A stretch of 64,000 bases of DNA from NCBI RefSeq assembly GCF_036884655.1, contig NC_088344.1, forward strand, positions 34,224,501 through 34,288,500, read 5' to 3'. The first letter of the stretch is position 1. Each line of letters opens with the position of its first letter. This stretch comes from Musa acuminata AAA Group. Lineage: Eukaryota > Streptophyta > Magnoliopsida > Zingiberales > Musaceae. The translations under genes and the position numbers were made by a program. Under the pieces are notes generated by a model. It had not been told where the DNA came from. It made no database searches and saw only the letters and a program-made list of their open reading frames with translations. This document shows, in pieces, positions 42,206 through 55,882 of this stretch.

Positions 42206-45200
42206 GTCGATGCATTCTGTGAGTTCTTCTTGTTCGTTTTCTTCTTTGGTTTCGATTTATCTGGAACTTAGGGTTTAAGGTCTCTGAAAAGACGAGGAGG
42301 AAAGGGCAATGAAAGAAGAAAAGATGGTACCACTTTCCCTTCCTTTGTTCGTATCAAAAAGGGAGAAAGGAAAAAAGATCACTTAGAATTATTTATTTGT
42401 TGTCAAATCCTCTTCACTTTTGGAAGGAATGAAAGAAAAGGGGGTTTGTACCGAAATTGGTTCTTACCGTTTCTTTCCCTTTTTCATTCAAGATTAATCT
42501 TTAGTTATTCTTCTCTTCTCTCTGCTTCGCTTAATCCAACCGGCAGTTAATCTTCTTGTCATCTGTTATTTTTGTGACACAAAGTTCAAGAACTTATTGC
42601 TGTCTTGTGCTTGTAGGGCTGGAAATCAATGGAAGGCCACTCAAGAAGCAATTGTTGGATTTCGCAAACCTCTCTATCTCTGATGCTGACACAGGAAAAG
42701 GTATCACATACCCTTTCTCTTATTTTTGTTTCACTGAATTTATTCCCATGGAGAGTTTAATAAGTGCCTATGTTAACATTTTTTTTCCCTTTTGATTTGA
42801 CCCAAGGGCAAATTTACCAATAATGAGGTACCGTGTAATATGCTGTAGTTACTTGCGCAGATTTCGATATAATCAGTAAACTAATAACAGGACATTTGTA
42901 GGAAATAAATCATTCATAGCATAGTTAGAAGGGTTCAACCATTCCGAATAGGTGCTACATAGTCTGATTGTTTTTTGCAATCATGATTTTGAGAAGTAGA
43001 TCTCTCGTGATGCAATAGATAAGTAGTCAGTTACGAACTCCTTCGCAGAACTGTTGTTTCTTTTCTTAGTGACTTTTGTTTGGATGCTGGATGTCAGTTG
43101 ATTTATGCTGAGCTTCTTGTTCTGATTTCACATCCAACATGTTCTTTTTTATGTAATAGCCCCCTCTTTTCAATGTATGGAAAAAGAAGTTAATCAATTC
43201 ATATTTCTCTTTTTTTAATCTTTTTACATCTAAGGTTCTTGGTTCCAAGTTTTCATATATTAAGAGTTTTTTATTCATCATTCCTTATTCTTGAATAATC
43301 TTTTTGTCATGCACGGGCATATAAATTTCTTGATTTTTGTTTTTCATCCCAGGATTATATAGCTTTTATATGGAATGCCAATCTTATCTTCACAAACCAA
43401 AGCTTCTACACATGTTTTATTATGTTCATCTCATAACATTGGTGGATCTTTAAAATAGTTACTTATGTAGCAATCTTATATTGTGATATTAATAAATTAG
43501 TTGCCTTCTATAAGACTAACATAGTTTGCGAATAGGCTTGAGTCCCACTGACCACAACTTGCTCCTCTGTAGTTCAAATTCCTCCATGATCTCATTTCAT
43601 TCATTGGAAAATGCATTCTTGTAAATTGAAGAAGCTAAAGATCCTTCAGCATTTCTTTGACGTCATTTTTTTTTTCTCTTGGACCAGTCAAGTGATCCTA
43701 GCTGTTACTTTGTTCAGATAGATATATGTATGCTGTTTTGATGGTAGCTATAATTGGAATCAATTTGTTGGCTGGCCTCGATGCTCTCTAACCGAAGGTT
43801 TTATCTATTAATACTTTAATAGTATTATATAGTGTTGTCATTCATTTGAATTATATTCTGAGCAAGTTCAAAAGAATTTTTATTAGGACTTTCTTGGCTT
43901 TCTTTTTGCCGCTATATGAAAATATTAATACCATACAATATTACAATTTATGAACCATGTTATTATTAGAAAAGCAGGAGTAATTTAATTTTTTCGATGA
44001 ATTATAAGATAGTTACTATGTACAAACCATTTGAGGATCATAAAATTGAATGAAACTTTAATAGTCACAAGATTTACTAATGTTCTTGTTTATTAGCTAA
44101 AGGATGATTACTGTAGTGTGAAACAATAAAATTTTGGTACAAGAATTAATTGGAATTTTGTGGGTCTATCGTATGCGTAAGTTGTTCCCATTGGAATGAA
44201 AGAGGACACCTTTTAACTCTTGCAAACATAGTTGGTACAGATAAAATGTGATGATGCATGGAATTTAGGACTTCATGGGGAAGTCTAACATAATGATGAA
44301 GATGAGGACTAAAAACATTAGAGCTTTCATACTTTCAAATGATTTTTTTATTGGAATATTCCATTCATGTCATTTTTTATTTTCATGAATTCTTAGACTG
44401 AAAACTTCTTATTATTAAAAACATGCAGTTTTGGAGGAGTTTGGAACAAAGAAGCTATTAGTGCAGCATCTTGAGACAGTGAGGGCCTCTGAGGATATCA
44501 AAGATATGCTGCATTGTTTTCTGGTTTGTATCGGATCCTTGCTGCTCAGTTAAATTATTCTTATTGTCATTTATTAAAATAATGGTTGTAGTGCAATTTA
44601 TTTATTTTTCGCTCATTCTTGTGGTAATAGTGAGTGATGTTTTATCAATGGGCTCTAGTGACCTTTTGTCGCTCATTGTAATAGCAGAGGTTCATGAGAT
44701 GGGGAGGGTTGTGTCCATTCTTTGACAAGCCAGTTTCCTAGGTAGTGGCCAATACCAATGATGCATAATCTGATGGCCAGGTCTATCTTGATGGTAATTG
44801 CAGTCAAATGACATGGTTTCCCATCATTGGTCGATTGAAAGTTGAAGCATTTTCTTATGGCTGAAGTAGTAGTTGACAAAGTTGTCCGTGCCAGGTAGGC
44901 AGAGACAGTAGAGAAGAACAAATTCTATTGAGCGAGCCATCATCTGGTTCATGTTGCCACCATCTATTGGTTGGCAAGTCAGGGCACTTGGTTCACCCCT
45001 GTCAGGTAGGCTGGAAATTTTTTTTTTCTAGTTGTGCAAAGGTTAGGGTTTATCATTAACCTTTTCACCCCCATCACCTTGGAACACCATTGTTTGGTTT
45101 GCACTAGGCTTTTATGATATTGGACTTGACATCTATCCACACCACATTTGTGTTATATGACATGATAAGGATGTTGGGATGGGTTTCATGTTGGACCTTG

Positions 45201-45582
45201 CAAGCAACGAGCATACTCAGCCAAAAATTGATCGAATTGATTGATCCCAAGCAAAGTCAGCCCTTGCTGATACTAGGTCAATTCTTTGCCACAGAGAAGA
45301 AAAGGATGTAGCATTAATTACATGTCACTAGTTTCGAGGAGAAAAAAAGGCAAGAAGAGAAGGGGAGTGGGTGACAAAGTACTCTCTATCACCATTAACA
45401 TGACAGCACCAGATATAGTATAAAGGAAAGGCATCCATTGATGATGAATTAATGCCGTGTTATATGAGGAATTAATCATCATGAAATACGATTTGAAGAC
45501 CAGTCCTGGAATTGATCATAGAGAACTTCTTTAATTATGTCATATACTTATGAGTAGAGAAGAGGAAAAGAGAAAAGGAAAG

Positions 45583-45628
<46 letters not shown>

Positions 45629-48600
45629 GAAGGGAAGAAGAGAAAAGGAAAAGATAAGAGAAAACCCATATAATGCTTAATAACATGAAATGCATTAAGA
45701 GTTTCCGTAATTCTATACTAGTTTAAAAATTTTAGAAGTACAGTATTAAAAACTGTATATGTATTTATTTAAGATCATATTTTAAAACAATCTTAAATGG
45801 GTGCTTGGCCACTGCTGAGATTCTATATTTTGTTTAATTGTGAAAACATAGTTATTTTGTTAAGTTTTCTGAATAGTCACCTAAAGATCCATTAGAAGAG
45901 TAGTCACCTAAAGATGTATTAGTTTGTTTATCACTTTGACATACATAGCTGGCAGTTTTTGATGGGTTGGAGCATTTTGTTTGCAGCTCTTTTGCTTGAC
46001 TCATTGCCTCAAAGTATTTTCTTGAATGTTATGTAGTGGTTTCTATTTGTCATTTTTCAGTTGAATATTTCCTTTAGATAAATAGAGATCATAGAGTGGT
46101 CATACTATTTTCCCTAGCTTTAGTTTGTTCGTAAAAGAACTTGTATCTGTCTTACATCTATTTGCCTGATATGTTAACTTTATTACTTGATTAGTTTGAT
46201 TCCTGGACTTGGACTATATTTTTGATAAAAATATTGTGCTCTAAATGTATAATTTTATGATTCATTGTCTTATAGGATTAGTAGTTATCTGACTGTATTC
46301 CTTCTTAACTAGTTATTGAAGGCTAAAAATTTTATTTATAGAGTATAAAAATAGGAAAGGGGAGAACAAGCCTCATCTATGCATATCGTTTCTGGTTTCT
46401 TCTGATATGTGAGGATACATGTATAAATTTAGGGCATTGGAATTCTGCTATCGTCATTCATTAATTTGTACTAATTATAAGTGGATTATTTGAATGCTTT
46501 TTCGGTGTGAAGTAAGATAAATCTTGGACTGGATTCTTCTGTTGAATCTCTTAAGGACTTTTGCATCATTGGAATGTGTTACTTCTATGAACCTTAAATT
46601 TTTTAATTATGCTATCTCTATGATGTCTATGCATGTCTAGATAATGTATTACATATGCTTCAGTTTAATTTCTAGACCATCTTTTCTTGTTTGCTTGTTT
46701 GAACTTTAGACCGTCATTATAATTTTGCTAGTCTCACATTCTTACTCTTCAAGGGGACAACTGTCTTATTGATTTTTTTTATTAGTGTTCGTTGTTCTTT
46801 ACTTATTTTCTTGAATAAACAACAGCATGAATCCAGTTACTCAAAGGAGTTGAAGGGGAGGTCCGAAGAGCGGGGAAGCATTCTTAAACCAGATAAAGTA
46901 AGAATATCAAATTTTTTAGCAGTAAATTATTATGGTGCATTTGATATCTTCATGTCATCTGAACTGAGGAGATCTGGTGCATAGTTTATTTTCTATCTTT
47001 GGGTTCTCTGCTAGACTAACTTCACTGTTGCGATCTTTTTTATGCGTTTTCATGAGAATTAGCACTGCTAACTAGAAGTTCTACAACTATGTAAAGCATT
47101 TTTAATCTTTGCTATTTTTTCTCTTATTTTTTATTTTTAGTCAGGAAAACTAACCAAGTTTTATTGTTATAGAAGCATTCTTCTTTTGTAGAATGAAATT
47201 TAAAGCTTTCTCTTTGAATATTATCAAAAGTTATGGACTGTTGTCTTTGTGATATCTGATTGACACTTTGCTGCAAGGGGGTTTTTAATGGAATCTTAAA
47301 CTTGTACTATAAAATATCAATTCTCTCTTTTTAAAAAAAGAATGATGTGCAAGAATTGTCTAGAAAGTAAGGTATTATCCTTTCAATTAGATACATCTGG
47401 TGGTTGATTATTGTGAATTGTTGAGCTTTGAAAGCTTGGATTATATTTGAACCAGCAAAGCCTCCAAATCTTTAGCATGTGGACTGTGCCTAATCTGAAT
47501 CATCAATCAAATTATAATATATACTTGCTCAAATTGCAAGTACACATAATGGCATCTTGTTACACTGCCCAAGAATGTTTCTAACCAATAACGAGACTTG
47601 ATACATACCTAACAAAACCAATGGTCCAAGCTTATGTTTGTTAGGTTAGGCTTGCAATCAGGCTAATGATGACTTCTAAGTCATAATTAGTTGATGAAGT
47701 TTAAGGTCTATAATCATATTCTACATGAACCTCAGAAACTCATGAGTGTAGCGATCCTAGCTTATGTTCATCTTGATCAAGACTATCAATGCTGGTCTGA
47801 ACCCATGCAGAGTGGAGAGCTTTTTGTTCAGGTACTTTTAGCAATTTCGGGAATTCTCACGATGATTGGTTTTGGTTGACTGAGGTTAGGATCAGCTAAG
47901 ATAAACTTAATGGTTGGATCAAAATCAGGATCAGTTTTGGTGGTTTTGGCTTATCCACATTATTCATCACAAACTTGGTTGTTAACATTGAATTTTTGCT
48001 AATTAGAAGGACGTGGAAACTTGGGCTGAAAATTTGATTTGGATCAGATTTAAATCTATTTTGGCCAATCTAGATGGCTCATTGTTTGATCCACGGAACC
48101 ATGATTTTGACATTATAGGCAGCAGGCTTAATAGCCCTGTTGTTGACCCAACAATCGAGAGGTCTGATATTGAGGCAATTATCCTCACCAATTAAGAAAT
48201 TATATCAGAGTTAGAGGTTCGCATTCTGACCTAGATTGCATGGCTATGTAGATATAACTTCAGCAATAATGACATTGGGCCTTGAACCTGTGGGTCTCAG
48301 CTTGAACCTGGTTCTACTGGGGCAGATCTTTTTTTGATTGATGGGGTTTGGGACGAGCCAAATTTCACATACTTTTGGTTAAAAGCTTGTTCACTAGAGG
48401 ATTGCGACAAATGGAGCTTGAACTTAATTTATTATCGAATATATTTATATTTTAACCTAAATTGAAACCTCTAAATTTGGTTTTACGATTTCCTCACTCA
48501 ACTTGCTGCTGAATGTGGTTTTTTGGGCGACGCTGAGCATGCTGTGAAAGACCTATGTCACTAACATCTTCCCCAGTGAGGTGATCTACATTGTTTGAAT

Positions 48601-51600
48601 TTGGGTTGGTGCAGCATCAAGCAGCTCCATGAGGTTGGCTGATCTTGGGTTGTGTTTATCAGTTTTTCTGTAAAAAGGATCCACTTTGACATCTGCTGGA
48701 TGTCAAGGTTATTTGAGATGGAACTGTTCCTATTGTCCCTTTTCTCCCGTCAGTTCAATGCTCTCTCACCTGCCATGTCATCTGTTTCATCTTTCATCTC
48801 CGCCTTCAATCTAGCAAGATTTGCTGGCAGACTCCGTTTGTTCATTCTTAACATCAGTGATAAAATCCCTCTCCCTCGTTCTCTCTCCTTCTCCCCCACC
48901 CCTCCTCTCTCTCTCTCCCTCATCTGCTGTGTTTCTGGTGGGTTGCATATGACAGATTCAGGATCCTAGAACACAAATTGGATAGAGTGGGGAAAGTGAC
49001 TACTGTCCTGTCTATCTTGTGGGCGATAGCATGGGTTCAGTGATTGCAAAACTTGCCCTAAACATTCTATTGCACTCCTAAGCTCTGCCATTACATGTGT
49101 TAGCTTTAAGTGTTTACTGTTAATCATTATAATCATCTCAGCCTGGAATGTGAAAAATGTGGTCATGTTGATTTTGATGATATACTTGAAATAATGTCTC
49201 TTAATTGGTAAGTGGGTGACAGGTAAAAAGTGCAGAAACTGTTGTGTAATTTTGCAGAACCTAGATCCTGTAACGACTGCTAAGGCATTAGACTGGAGAG
49301 AGAAATAACATAAAAGCTTCTAGGCCCTTAAATTTTGGATGAACTTAAAGATGGACTGTTAAATTTTGGATGACTTCGTGGGAATGAGAAACTGCAAGAA
49401 TAAACTATTGCTGTTAGTTTTCATTACGTTTTTGCAAAATGATGGAAAATGTACAATTATCGCTGTGCCTATTTTATTGATATTATACTGTTTCCACAAA
49501 CAGCTTCAATTGTTTTCAATTTAACAAACAGTTCTGCCTTAATGATCACTTCTATGCTTCCAGAAACAAGATCAGCTGCGGTCTGTGGCTGTAAAAAAGC
49601 ACGAGGTACATTTTTATTTAACCCTTTCATGTTAATGCATGATAAATTAATATTTTTTAAATGGACGAGCTATTAAGGATAAACTTTGCAAACTGCTTTT
49701 CCTATGTTTCATATTATTGATAGGCATGTGTATGCTTTCATATATTAACATTTTCATTTTAAAACCCTAAAGTGTTATGATTTTTCTGGAAATGTCTTCT
49801 TCTGCAACGTTTACACTAATTTTCTTCCCAAATATGATAATCTCATCTTCTTGATGGTGGAAGCAACTTGAATATTGCCATGTAGGAGATTATATATATA
49901 CACACATAAATTTCATTTGAGCAAGTTTGATTCTTAATCATTGTTTGCAACATTCTTGCATCATTATATTGTTAAGATGTCTCACAACAGTAGTAGAGAA
50001 GTAAAGGTTCTATCTAGCTTAGTTGCTTGATCGTTGTAACAAGATCCTGCAATTAATTTCTGTCATCATCATTTAAAAGGAAAAAGATGATCTGACACAA
50101 TGATTGTTCTTGTTCAACATTTTTCATTCAGATGTTTCATTTCTGAGCTGTGTAACTGAGTGAGACGTGGTTGCGAGTAAAGTAGAATAAAATGACAAAA
50201 CAAAAATAATATGAATTTATTTTGTAATTGTGATATCAAGAGGTTGCTTCATAACTGTTATAGGATCTTGCTCGAAATGCTCGATATGAACAAATATGGA
50301 AGAGCAGAAGGGGATGTACAGATGCAGCAGAAGAGGGTTTACATGAAATATGTCGTCTGTATGACATTGTCCGAGTTGACCTTGAGCATGAAACTAATGA
50401 AAGGGTGCATAAGCCCGAGTAAGTTGCACGATGCAGTAATGTTTGTCTTCTGCATCTTTTTGGCATCTTCTTTGATGATTTTAGACGTACTTCTTGAACT
50501 CAGAGTTGGTCCTGCCAATGATAGTGGAATCTTGTGTACATGAATGCAGTTTTATTTCTGCTGATGATGGTGCAATCTTGTGTAACTATCTGCCACTTTT
50601 AATGGAATATCTTCCAGAAACAGCTGTAGAGATTGAATCTGGCATCAGGGAGTCTAAAGAAGGTTTCATCTACTTCTTTATTTTACACTCTTTAGCGTGT
50701 AGTAGCATTTTATGTTTATGCTTCAAATCAGTGGATATTAATTGGCTGGTTCTAACTGTGGCCATCAGGATATATGTTCGTGTGTTTTTAATATGAAAAA
50801 GCAATTTTATTCCTAGAAATGCATGCTGATTCACAAATGGAATTTCCAGCTTTGGTTTGTTTGTTTCTAGTTATGGCATTCCATAGTGCTACCGAAGTTT
50901 ATACAAATGTTTTCATGGGTCTTAAAGGAAATAAATGTATAGCATTTGTCCTTATTAAGATCTAGTGTCTTTTTTTTTTTTGCAGTTAGTACATCTATTG
51001 CTTATGCATCTTGAATCTTGTTTTACTTTTCTATATCAATGATTTATTTCGAACACCTGCTTTGTTGAAGACGATCTATGATGTTTGGAAATCCTAGAAA
51101 TAAAAGATCATGTATATATTTTGATGTCAAGCTGGGGAAAATTAGTGTCTTAGAATATATTTGATTTGGTTGACAAAATAGAACGTTTAAAATATATCAA
51201 AATTACATGTTTTTTAAGGTAGAGTAACACAGTGGTGGTTTGCTATGATTGGTATACTTTGATATTATTGGTTGGTAAATAATATGGGTGTTGCATTAAA
51301 ATCTTTCCACCGCTCTTTTATTTTCTTGTTGAGCATCATTTATAGTTCACATTGATATGACCTGTAAACTGATTTGGTTGTTTGTCAAGGATGGTGCAAA
51401 CACTGGTAAATGATTTTTACTGTCCTGGTGAACAGATAACTATGTTTATGACCTGTATACTGTTGGTGATGGTCTGGTCACAACCACCGGAGACACAACC
51501 AAGTTTCCGCTGTAAGAATCTGGGACACATGGTTGATGTTATGATGTTTGATTGTCAGTGATGAAGATATTCTAACATGTACTGTTTGTTACAGAGTGCA

Positions 51601-51970
51601 GGTAGCCGATGATGACTTTTATGAGGGACCATTGGAATCTGATTATGAAACTGATGATTCAAATGGTTTGTATTTTTTTCTGTCCCTTCAATAATGTTTA
51701 TTTTTTTTCGATCCCTAGATAGCTGTACTGAAGTTTTTTTTTTTTCTTTCCTTTTTCTTTGTGCTAACTGCAGCTGAATGCAATACGCGGAATGATTATC
51801 CTGATGAAGAGTCATCTGGAGATGAAGCCAAAGGTGAAGATAGAGATGATTTCTTTGATGACCTAGAAGGTTCAGATTCAGATTCAGATTCGCAGGAAGA
51901 AGTTGATTTTGATGAAGAAGTTGATAGTGATGAAAAAGCTGATATTGATAAAGAAGATGACAAGGACTAG
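42086..51970 (+). CDS. RDM4: RNA-directed DNA methylation 4 / Iwr1-type protein
   Basis: Ten exons close in phase to 345 aa, matching the length I recall for Arabidopsis RDM4/DMS4: 42086–42218, 42617–42700, 44429–44523, 46826–46897, 49564–49605, 50264–50418, 50550–50662, 51436–51511, 51595–51665 and 51774–51970. Iwr1-family proteins help assemble and import RNA polymerase II. RDM4 also acts with Pol IV/V in RNA-directed DNA methylation. Evidence is the conserved start GKPVVVRVKRKS followed by FWLEINGRP, the Iwr1 signature YVYDLY at residues 234–239, the ADDDFYEGPLESDYETDD block and a very acidic C-terminal tail. The exon 7 acceptor at 50549 was chosen over two upstream AGs that would bring a stop. 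Introns 2, 3 and 4 are 1.7, 2.3 and 2.7 kb and hold only low-complexity or unrecognised sequence, including a (GA)n run. Confidence 0.93.
45585..45622. repeat. (GA)n microsatellite in RDM4 intron 3
   Basis: About 19 GA units in a purine-rich stretch within the intron. Confidence 0.9.
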
Positions 51971-52416
51971 AGATGGGTGATACCGTTAAAATGCTCGATA
52001 GCTATTCAATCTCTGAGACAATGAAGTTGGAAAGAACCATGCTTTTGCAGCGTACTTTGCCCCGGGTTGAAGACATCTCGAATAGTCCATTTTAGTGTTT
52101 GAGGATGCCGAAGAATCTTGAGAAGCGCAATGTTGTAGTTAAAAACATCTATAGTGAAGTCCTTTGATGCTGAAACAGCTTTCAGACGAGGATGGAGTCT
52201 GTGAATCATGCTTTTCCTTGATGCTATAATGATCCATACAGGAAATGCATTTGTTCGTGGTAGTAACGATGAGGGTTTTACGACAGCCTTACAATCCTAC
52301 CGTTTCCGCCGTAGCCAGGGCATGTCTCCGCAAGCGGAAGGCATCCTTCCACAAAGTTGACGTGATCGGATAGTAATGGCTGATGCTTCTGCTCGTGCCA
52401 GCCTACCGACAGATTC
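51971..52416. other. Convergent gap between RDM4 and the AVT6-like gene
   Basis: These 446 bases hold the two 3' untranslated regions. No further gene is visible. Confidence 0.7.
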
Positions 52417-54451
52417 CTACTCTCTATTGCCCCCCAGGTGGCTAACGATGTTGGAGCCGATGGCTATGGAGCTTGTAACTACAGCCAGAGCTAACATGAC
52501 CGACGCTACTACTTTATCCCTTGTCTTCGATATCCCTTCCACGTCCCTGCAACAAGCACCAGTTTCATCAGGACACGTTGGAGCGCAGCAGCAGTTCAGG
52601 TGGATCAAGATCATCATCGTACCTTAGAACGATGGCGGCCGGGAAGATGAGCGAGATGCAGACCGCGGTCGTCGATCCAAAGAACTGGAACAAGGTCCAT
52701 ATGCTCGGGAAAAGTATGGAGGCCGTATAGATGAACCCCAGCAACAACACCGTAAGGAGCACGAAGCGGCAGGTGTCGGATGCGTGGTGGCTGGCCCGGG
52801 GTAAGAGGAGCTCATCGATGCTGATCCGTAGCGAGAAGAACAGCAGGGGGAACACCAGCGCCAGGTGCAGGACGTAGCTCAGGCGGACCGCGTCGTTGAG
52901 GAGACTGCCGATGGGCGAACCCGTGTCTCGATCGAAGTTGGACAGGACGTCCGCCATCGTCGACTCGCCAAACAGAAGATAGCCGAAGAACCCGATGGCC
53001 GCATAGATGACTGAGCATAGCAATATGGAGATCCGGACCGCCACCATCATATCGGAAGTTTTGCTGAGTTCGGCTCGGATAGGATGAACTGCAACTCGCG
53101 GCAGATGCATATAATAAGTATTTGGAAGGGAGATGCAGTACAACTATTCGAGTATGTGCGCATAGGAGAAGTAAGAGATTGGTCTTACCGTTGAAGTGGA
53201 AGGTGAAGGCCACGACAATGATCGGAACGGCAGTAAAGAGCTCGAAAATGGAAGACATGTGACCAAAGTCGGGTAGCAACCTCGGGGTTTCCGTGGCGCC
53301 CTGGAAGAGAGCATAGAGAGCCATGCCGGTGCTTATGCACATAAACACCACGGCGAGGAGCACCGATATCGCCGACGTGAACCTGAGCGAGTCTGCCATT
53401 ACACGCAAATGCGGATGCCACAGTCGTAAGATCACCAAAGCAAAGCACCGCACGCTACATTTAGATGTATCGATAGCATATGTACATATGTTCCAGGAAT
53501 TGAGTGTCTCTCACCGACGCGTCTGAGGAGGACCAGCGGGAGCATGATGAAGACGGCGGTGAAGAGCAGCGCCACCGCGCGGGCGTTCCACCACCGCTCC
53601 CCGAACCACTCCTGCAGCACCCCTATGTGGGCCACCCCCTCCGATTGACTCCCAGACAGAACGTCCCCTGGGCCCGACACGAAAACATAAGCACACCGTC
53701 AGCGTCCCGTCCCACCCGCCTCCCCCCTTCCCCTCCTCGGTCCGTACAACATGTGAATCACGAGGCGGGTCGGCGACGACAGATCACGAAATGGAAGCGG
53801 CAACGTGGTAGGGGTGAGTCGTCCTTCCTTGTCTCGAGCGGGTGACACGACCTATCACCAACCCGTGCTTCGGACGCTGTCCCTACGTAGGGTCGATGGG
53901 TGGAACGTCACCCGTCGAGACCGGCAGGGCGAACTTGCCCCCGCCTGTCACGGCTCATATGGCCTGGTTCCCGCACCTCTGAACTTGATGCAGGTTGGCG
54001 AGACGCCACGAACGGGTAAGGGAAAAGTTTGGGAGACTGTCTCCTTACCTATGATGACGAGGTAGACGGTGAGCGTCCCGGCGGTGGTGAGTCCGACGCA
54101 GACGTGGAGCGCCAACGAGCCCGCGCGGCCGAAGGCCTCCCCCATGGCGGCCGCATACGAGAACGGCGCAGCGCCGCCCGACCCCGCGTACCGCAGCAAG
54201 AACTCAGCGGAGGCGTCCGCCAGGAACGCTGCTGCGACGACGAGGAAGAGCGCTGGGACGACTCCGAGCACCCGCACCGCCGCCGGGAGCGACATGATCC
54301 CCGCCCCAATGATGGTCGTCGCCAGGTTGAACACCGCGCCGGGGACAGACGCTTCACGGCCTCCGTCGCCATTCGACGCCGCGATGGGCCGAAAATCCGG
54401 CAGCAATGGCGCGACCGCGTCGCCACCCTTCGCCGGAGACGACAGCTTCAT
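52417..54451 (-). CDS. AVT6: Vacuolar-type amino acid transporter, AVT6-like
   Basis: Five exons, 54049–54451, 53515–53667, 53189–53392, 52623–53088 and 52417–52546, close in phase to 451 aa. It belongs to the amino acid/auxin permease (AAAP) superfamily. The first membrane segment holds the family signature FNLATTIIGAGIMSLP, and roughly ten further hydrophobic segments follow (for example FTSAISVLLAVVFMC, ISILLCSVIYAAIGFFGY, LTVLLLGFIYTASILF). AVT6-type carriers move amino acids across the vacuolar membrane; the direction and substrates here are unknown. A short Ala/Gly-rich N-terminal tail precedes the first helix, as in the family. The gene is strongly GC-rich, which produces many false open frames on the other strand. 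Confidence 0.92.
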
Positions 54452-54510
54452 CCGGCCTGTGATCTTTAGAGGACGCGGAGTGGAGAGAGGGTCCGCACTG
54501 GTTTTAAGAA

Positions 54511-54519
54511 CCTATATAG
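54511..54519 (-). promoter_or_regulatory. TATA box of the AVT6-like gene
   Basis: On the minus strand CTATATAGG lies 60 bases before the ATG at 54451. Confidence 0.5.
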
Positions 54520-55882
54520 AAAGATGGGACTGACAATTTTACTAAATTAGCCTTAATGATAGGGAATACGGGGGGCCGTATTAAGAACAATGTTCGTGGG
54601 TTGACTGCGGTCAAAGTAAGGTAAATATGTCATTTTAGCTGATTGTACTCGGAAAGCATGCAATGTGCGAGATACGATCACCATATTGTGCCCAATTAAA
54701 AAGAACCACGTCATCACGTTTATACGGGGACAACCCTCATTGGCCTACTCGCGTCGTGCGTGTGAGGTGGCGTGTAGGAGCTGCACCCATCGTTGGTGTA
54801 TCAAGAGCTAAACTGCACGGGGCGACGAGTTACAGTAAGTTGGAAGCCAACAATGATTGATGTACATGGACGGGAAGTTGGATCGAGGGGGTAATCCGCC
54901 CACAGCTTGTTCTCCTCGTCAATCCGAGCGCCACCCGCCAGCCCACCGGTTCGCTGATTGGGCAGCTGATGTGGGTCCAGCACTACTAGTTTCAGGCTGT
55001 TTGTCGCGCGACGGAGTGCGTATCTCTTCATCCGTCTGCCGCAGCCCAAGTATACTTACGTGTGCCTGCCTCCGTCTCAATACCTTTGTCCAAACATAGT
55101 CATCGGATTCAAACCATCTAAATTGGTAGATCGAAAATATCAAGAACAAATTTTGATCCATGGACTTCTGCAGAAAGTCCAGGTCTCGCCGTCTCCTACA
55201 GCACCTGCTGCGTGATGATCCATGACAATGACTCCTCCTGTACCTGAAAGCCCAATGGGTTTGTGGTCCATCAATGACCGAGTTCGAACTTTAAGCAATC
55301 ATGTCGGAGATCGGAGCAGCACTCCGTGAAGGACGTCCGGGAATGAGTCAATGCTCTGCTCAGTTCTGATGCGGTCTGTTCTGGTCAAGATTGACTTTGG
55401 AGTTCATTCCTCGTTCCACCATGGCGGGGCTGCCGTATGAAACAAGCTCCGCTCTCCCACCAACAAGGAGAAAACAACAAGAAGACTTCATCGGTCAGGC
55501 TGCTACCTGGTCAACAATGGCTTACAGTCTGCTGCCGTCTTATTAATGCCAATGTAACAGTTTGAGTTGCCTTTCCTCTCTGTGTTTGTTTGACCCCGTG
55601 GTGTTTGAACGGCTGATGGCAGTTGGGATCTACCGGTCTTTTCCCTGTGATCTTGCCGTCTCTCTTTATTAAGCCTCTGTCTCTTTTTGTTCTTTCTGTG
55701 ATCCGTAATCTGTCTGTCAACAAGAGAAAGCTTTCATGGCTCCTTTCCTGTGACATCGACTCCTTTCCTTTGGGAAAGCTGTAGTCGTTCGCTGCCATCG
55801 TGAGAGTAGGAAGAGGCAGGAGGAGGATCATATCCTCGAGGTAAATCCCTCTCTTGTCGGTAGCAGATCTTTAGATTCTAAC
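54520..55882. other. Divergent intergenic region between the AVT6-like and PLAC8 genes
   Basis: It holds the upstream regions of both genes. The last 350 bases, rich in CT and GT, probably include the PLAC8 leader. No gene was recognised and the open frames are short. Confidence 0.6.

Noticed and set aside
50485..50549. Earlier acceptors for RDM4 exon 7
   Set aside because: AG sites at 50484 and 50503 lead to an in-frame stop. Only the acceptor at 50549 restores the family sequence.
54029..54533. Plus-strand open frames over the AVT6-like first exon
   Set aside because: They mirror a GC-rich transporter exon and lack any domain.
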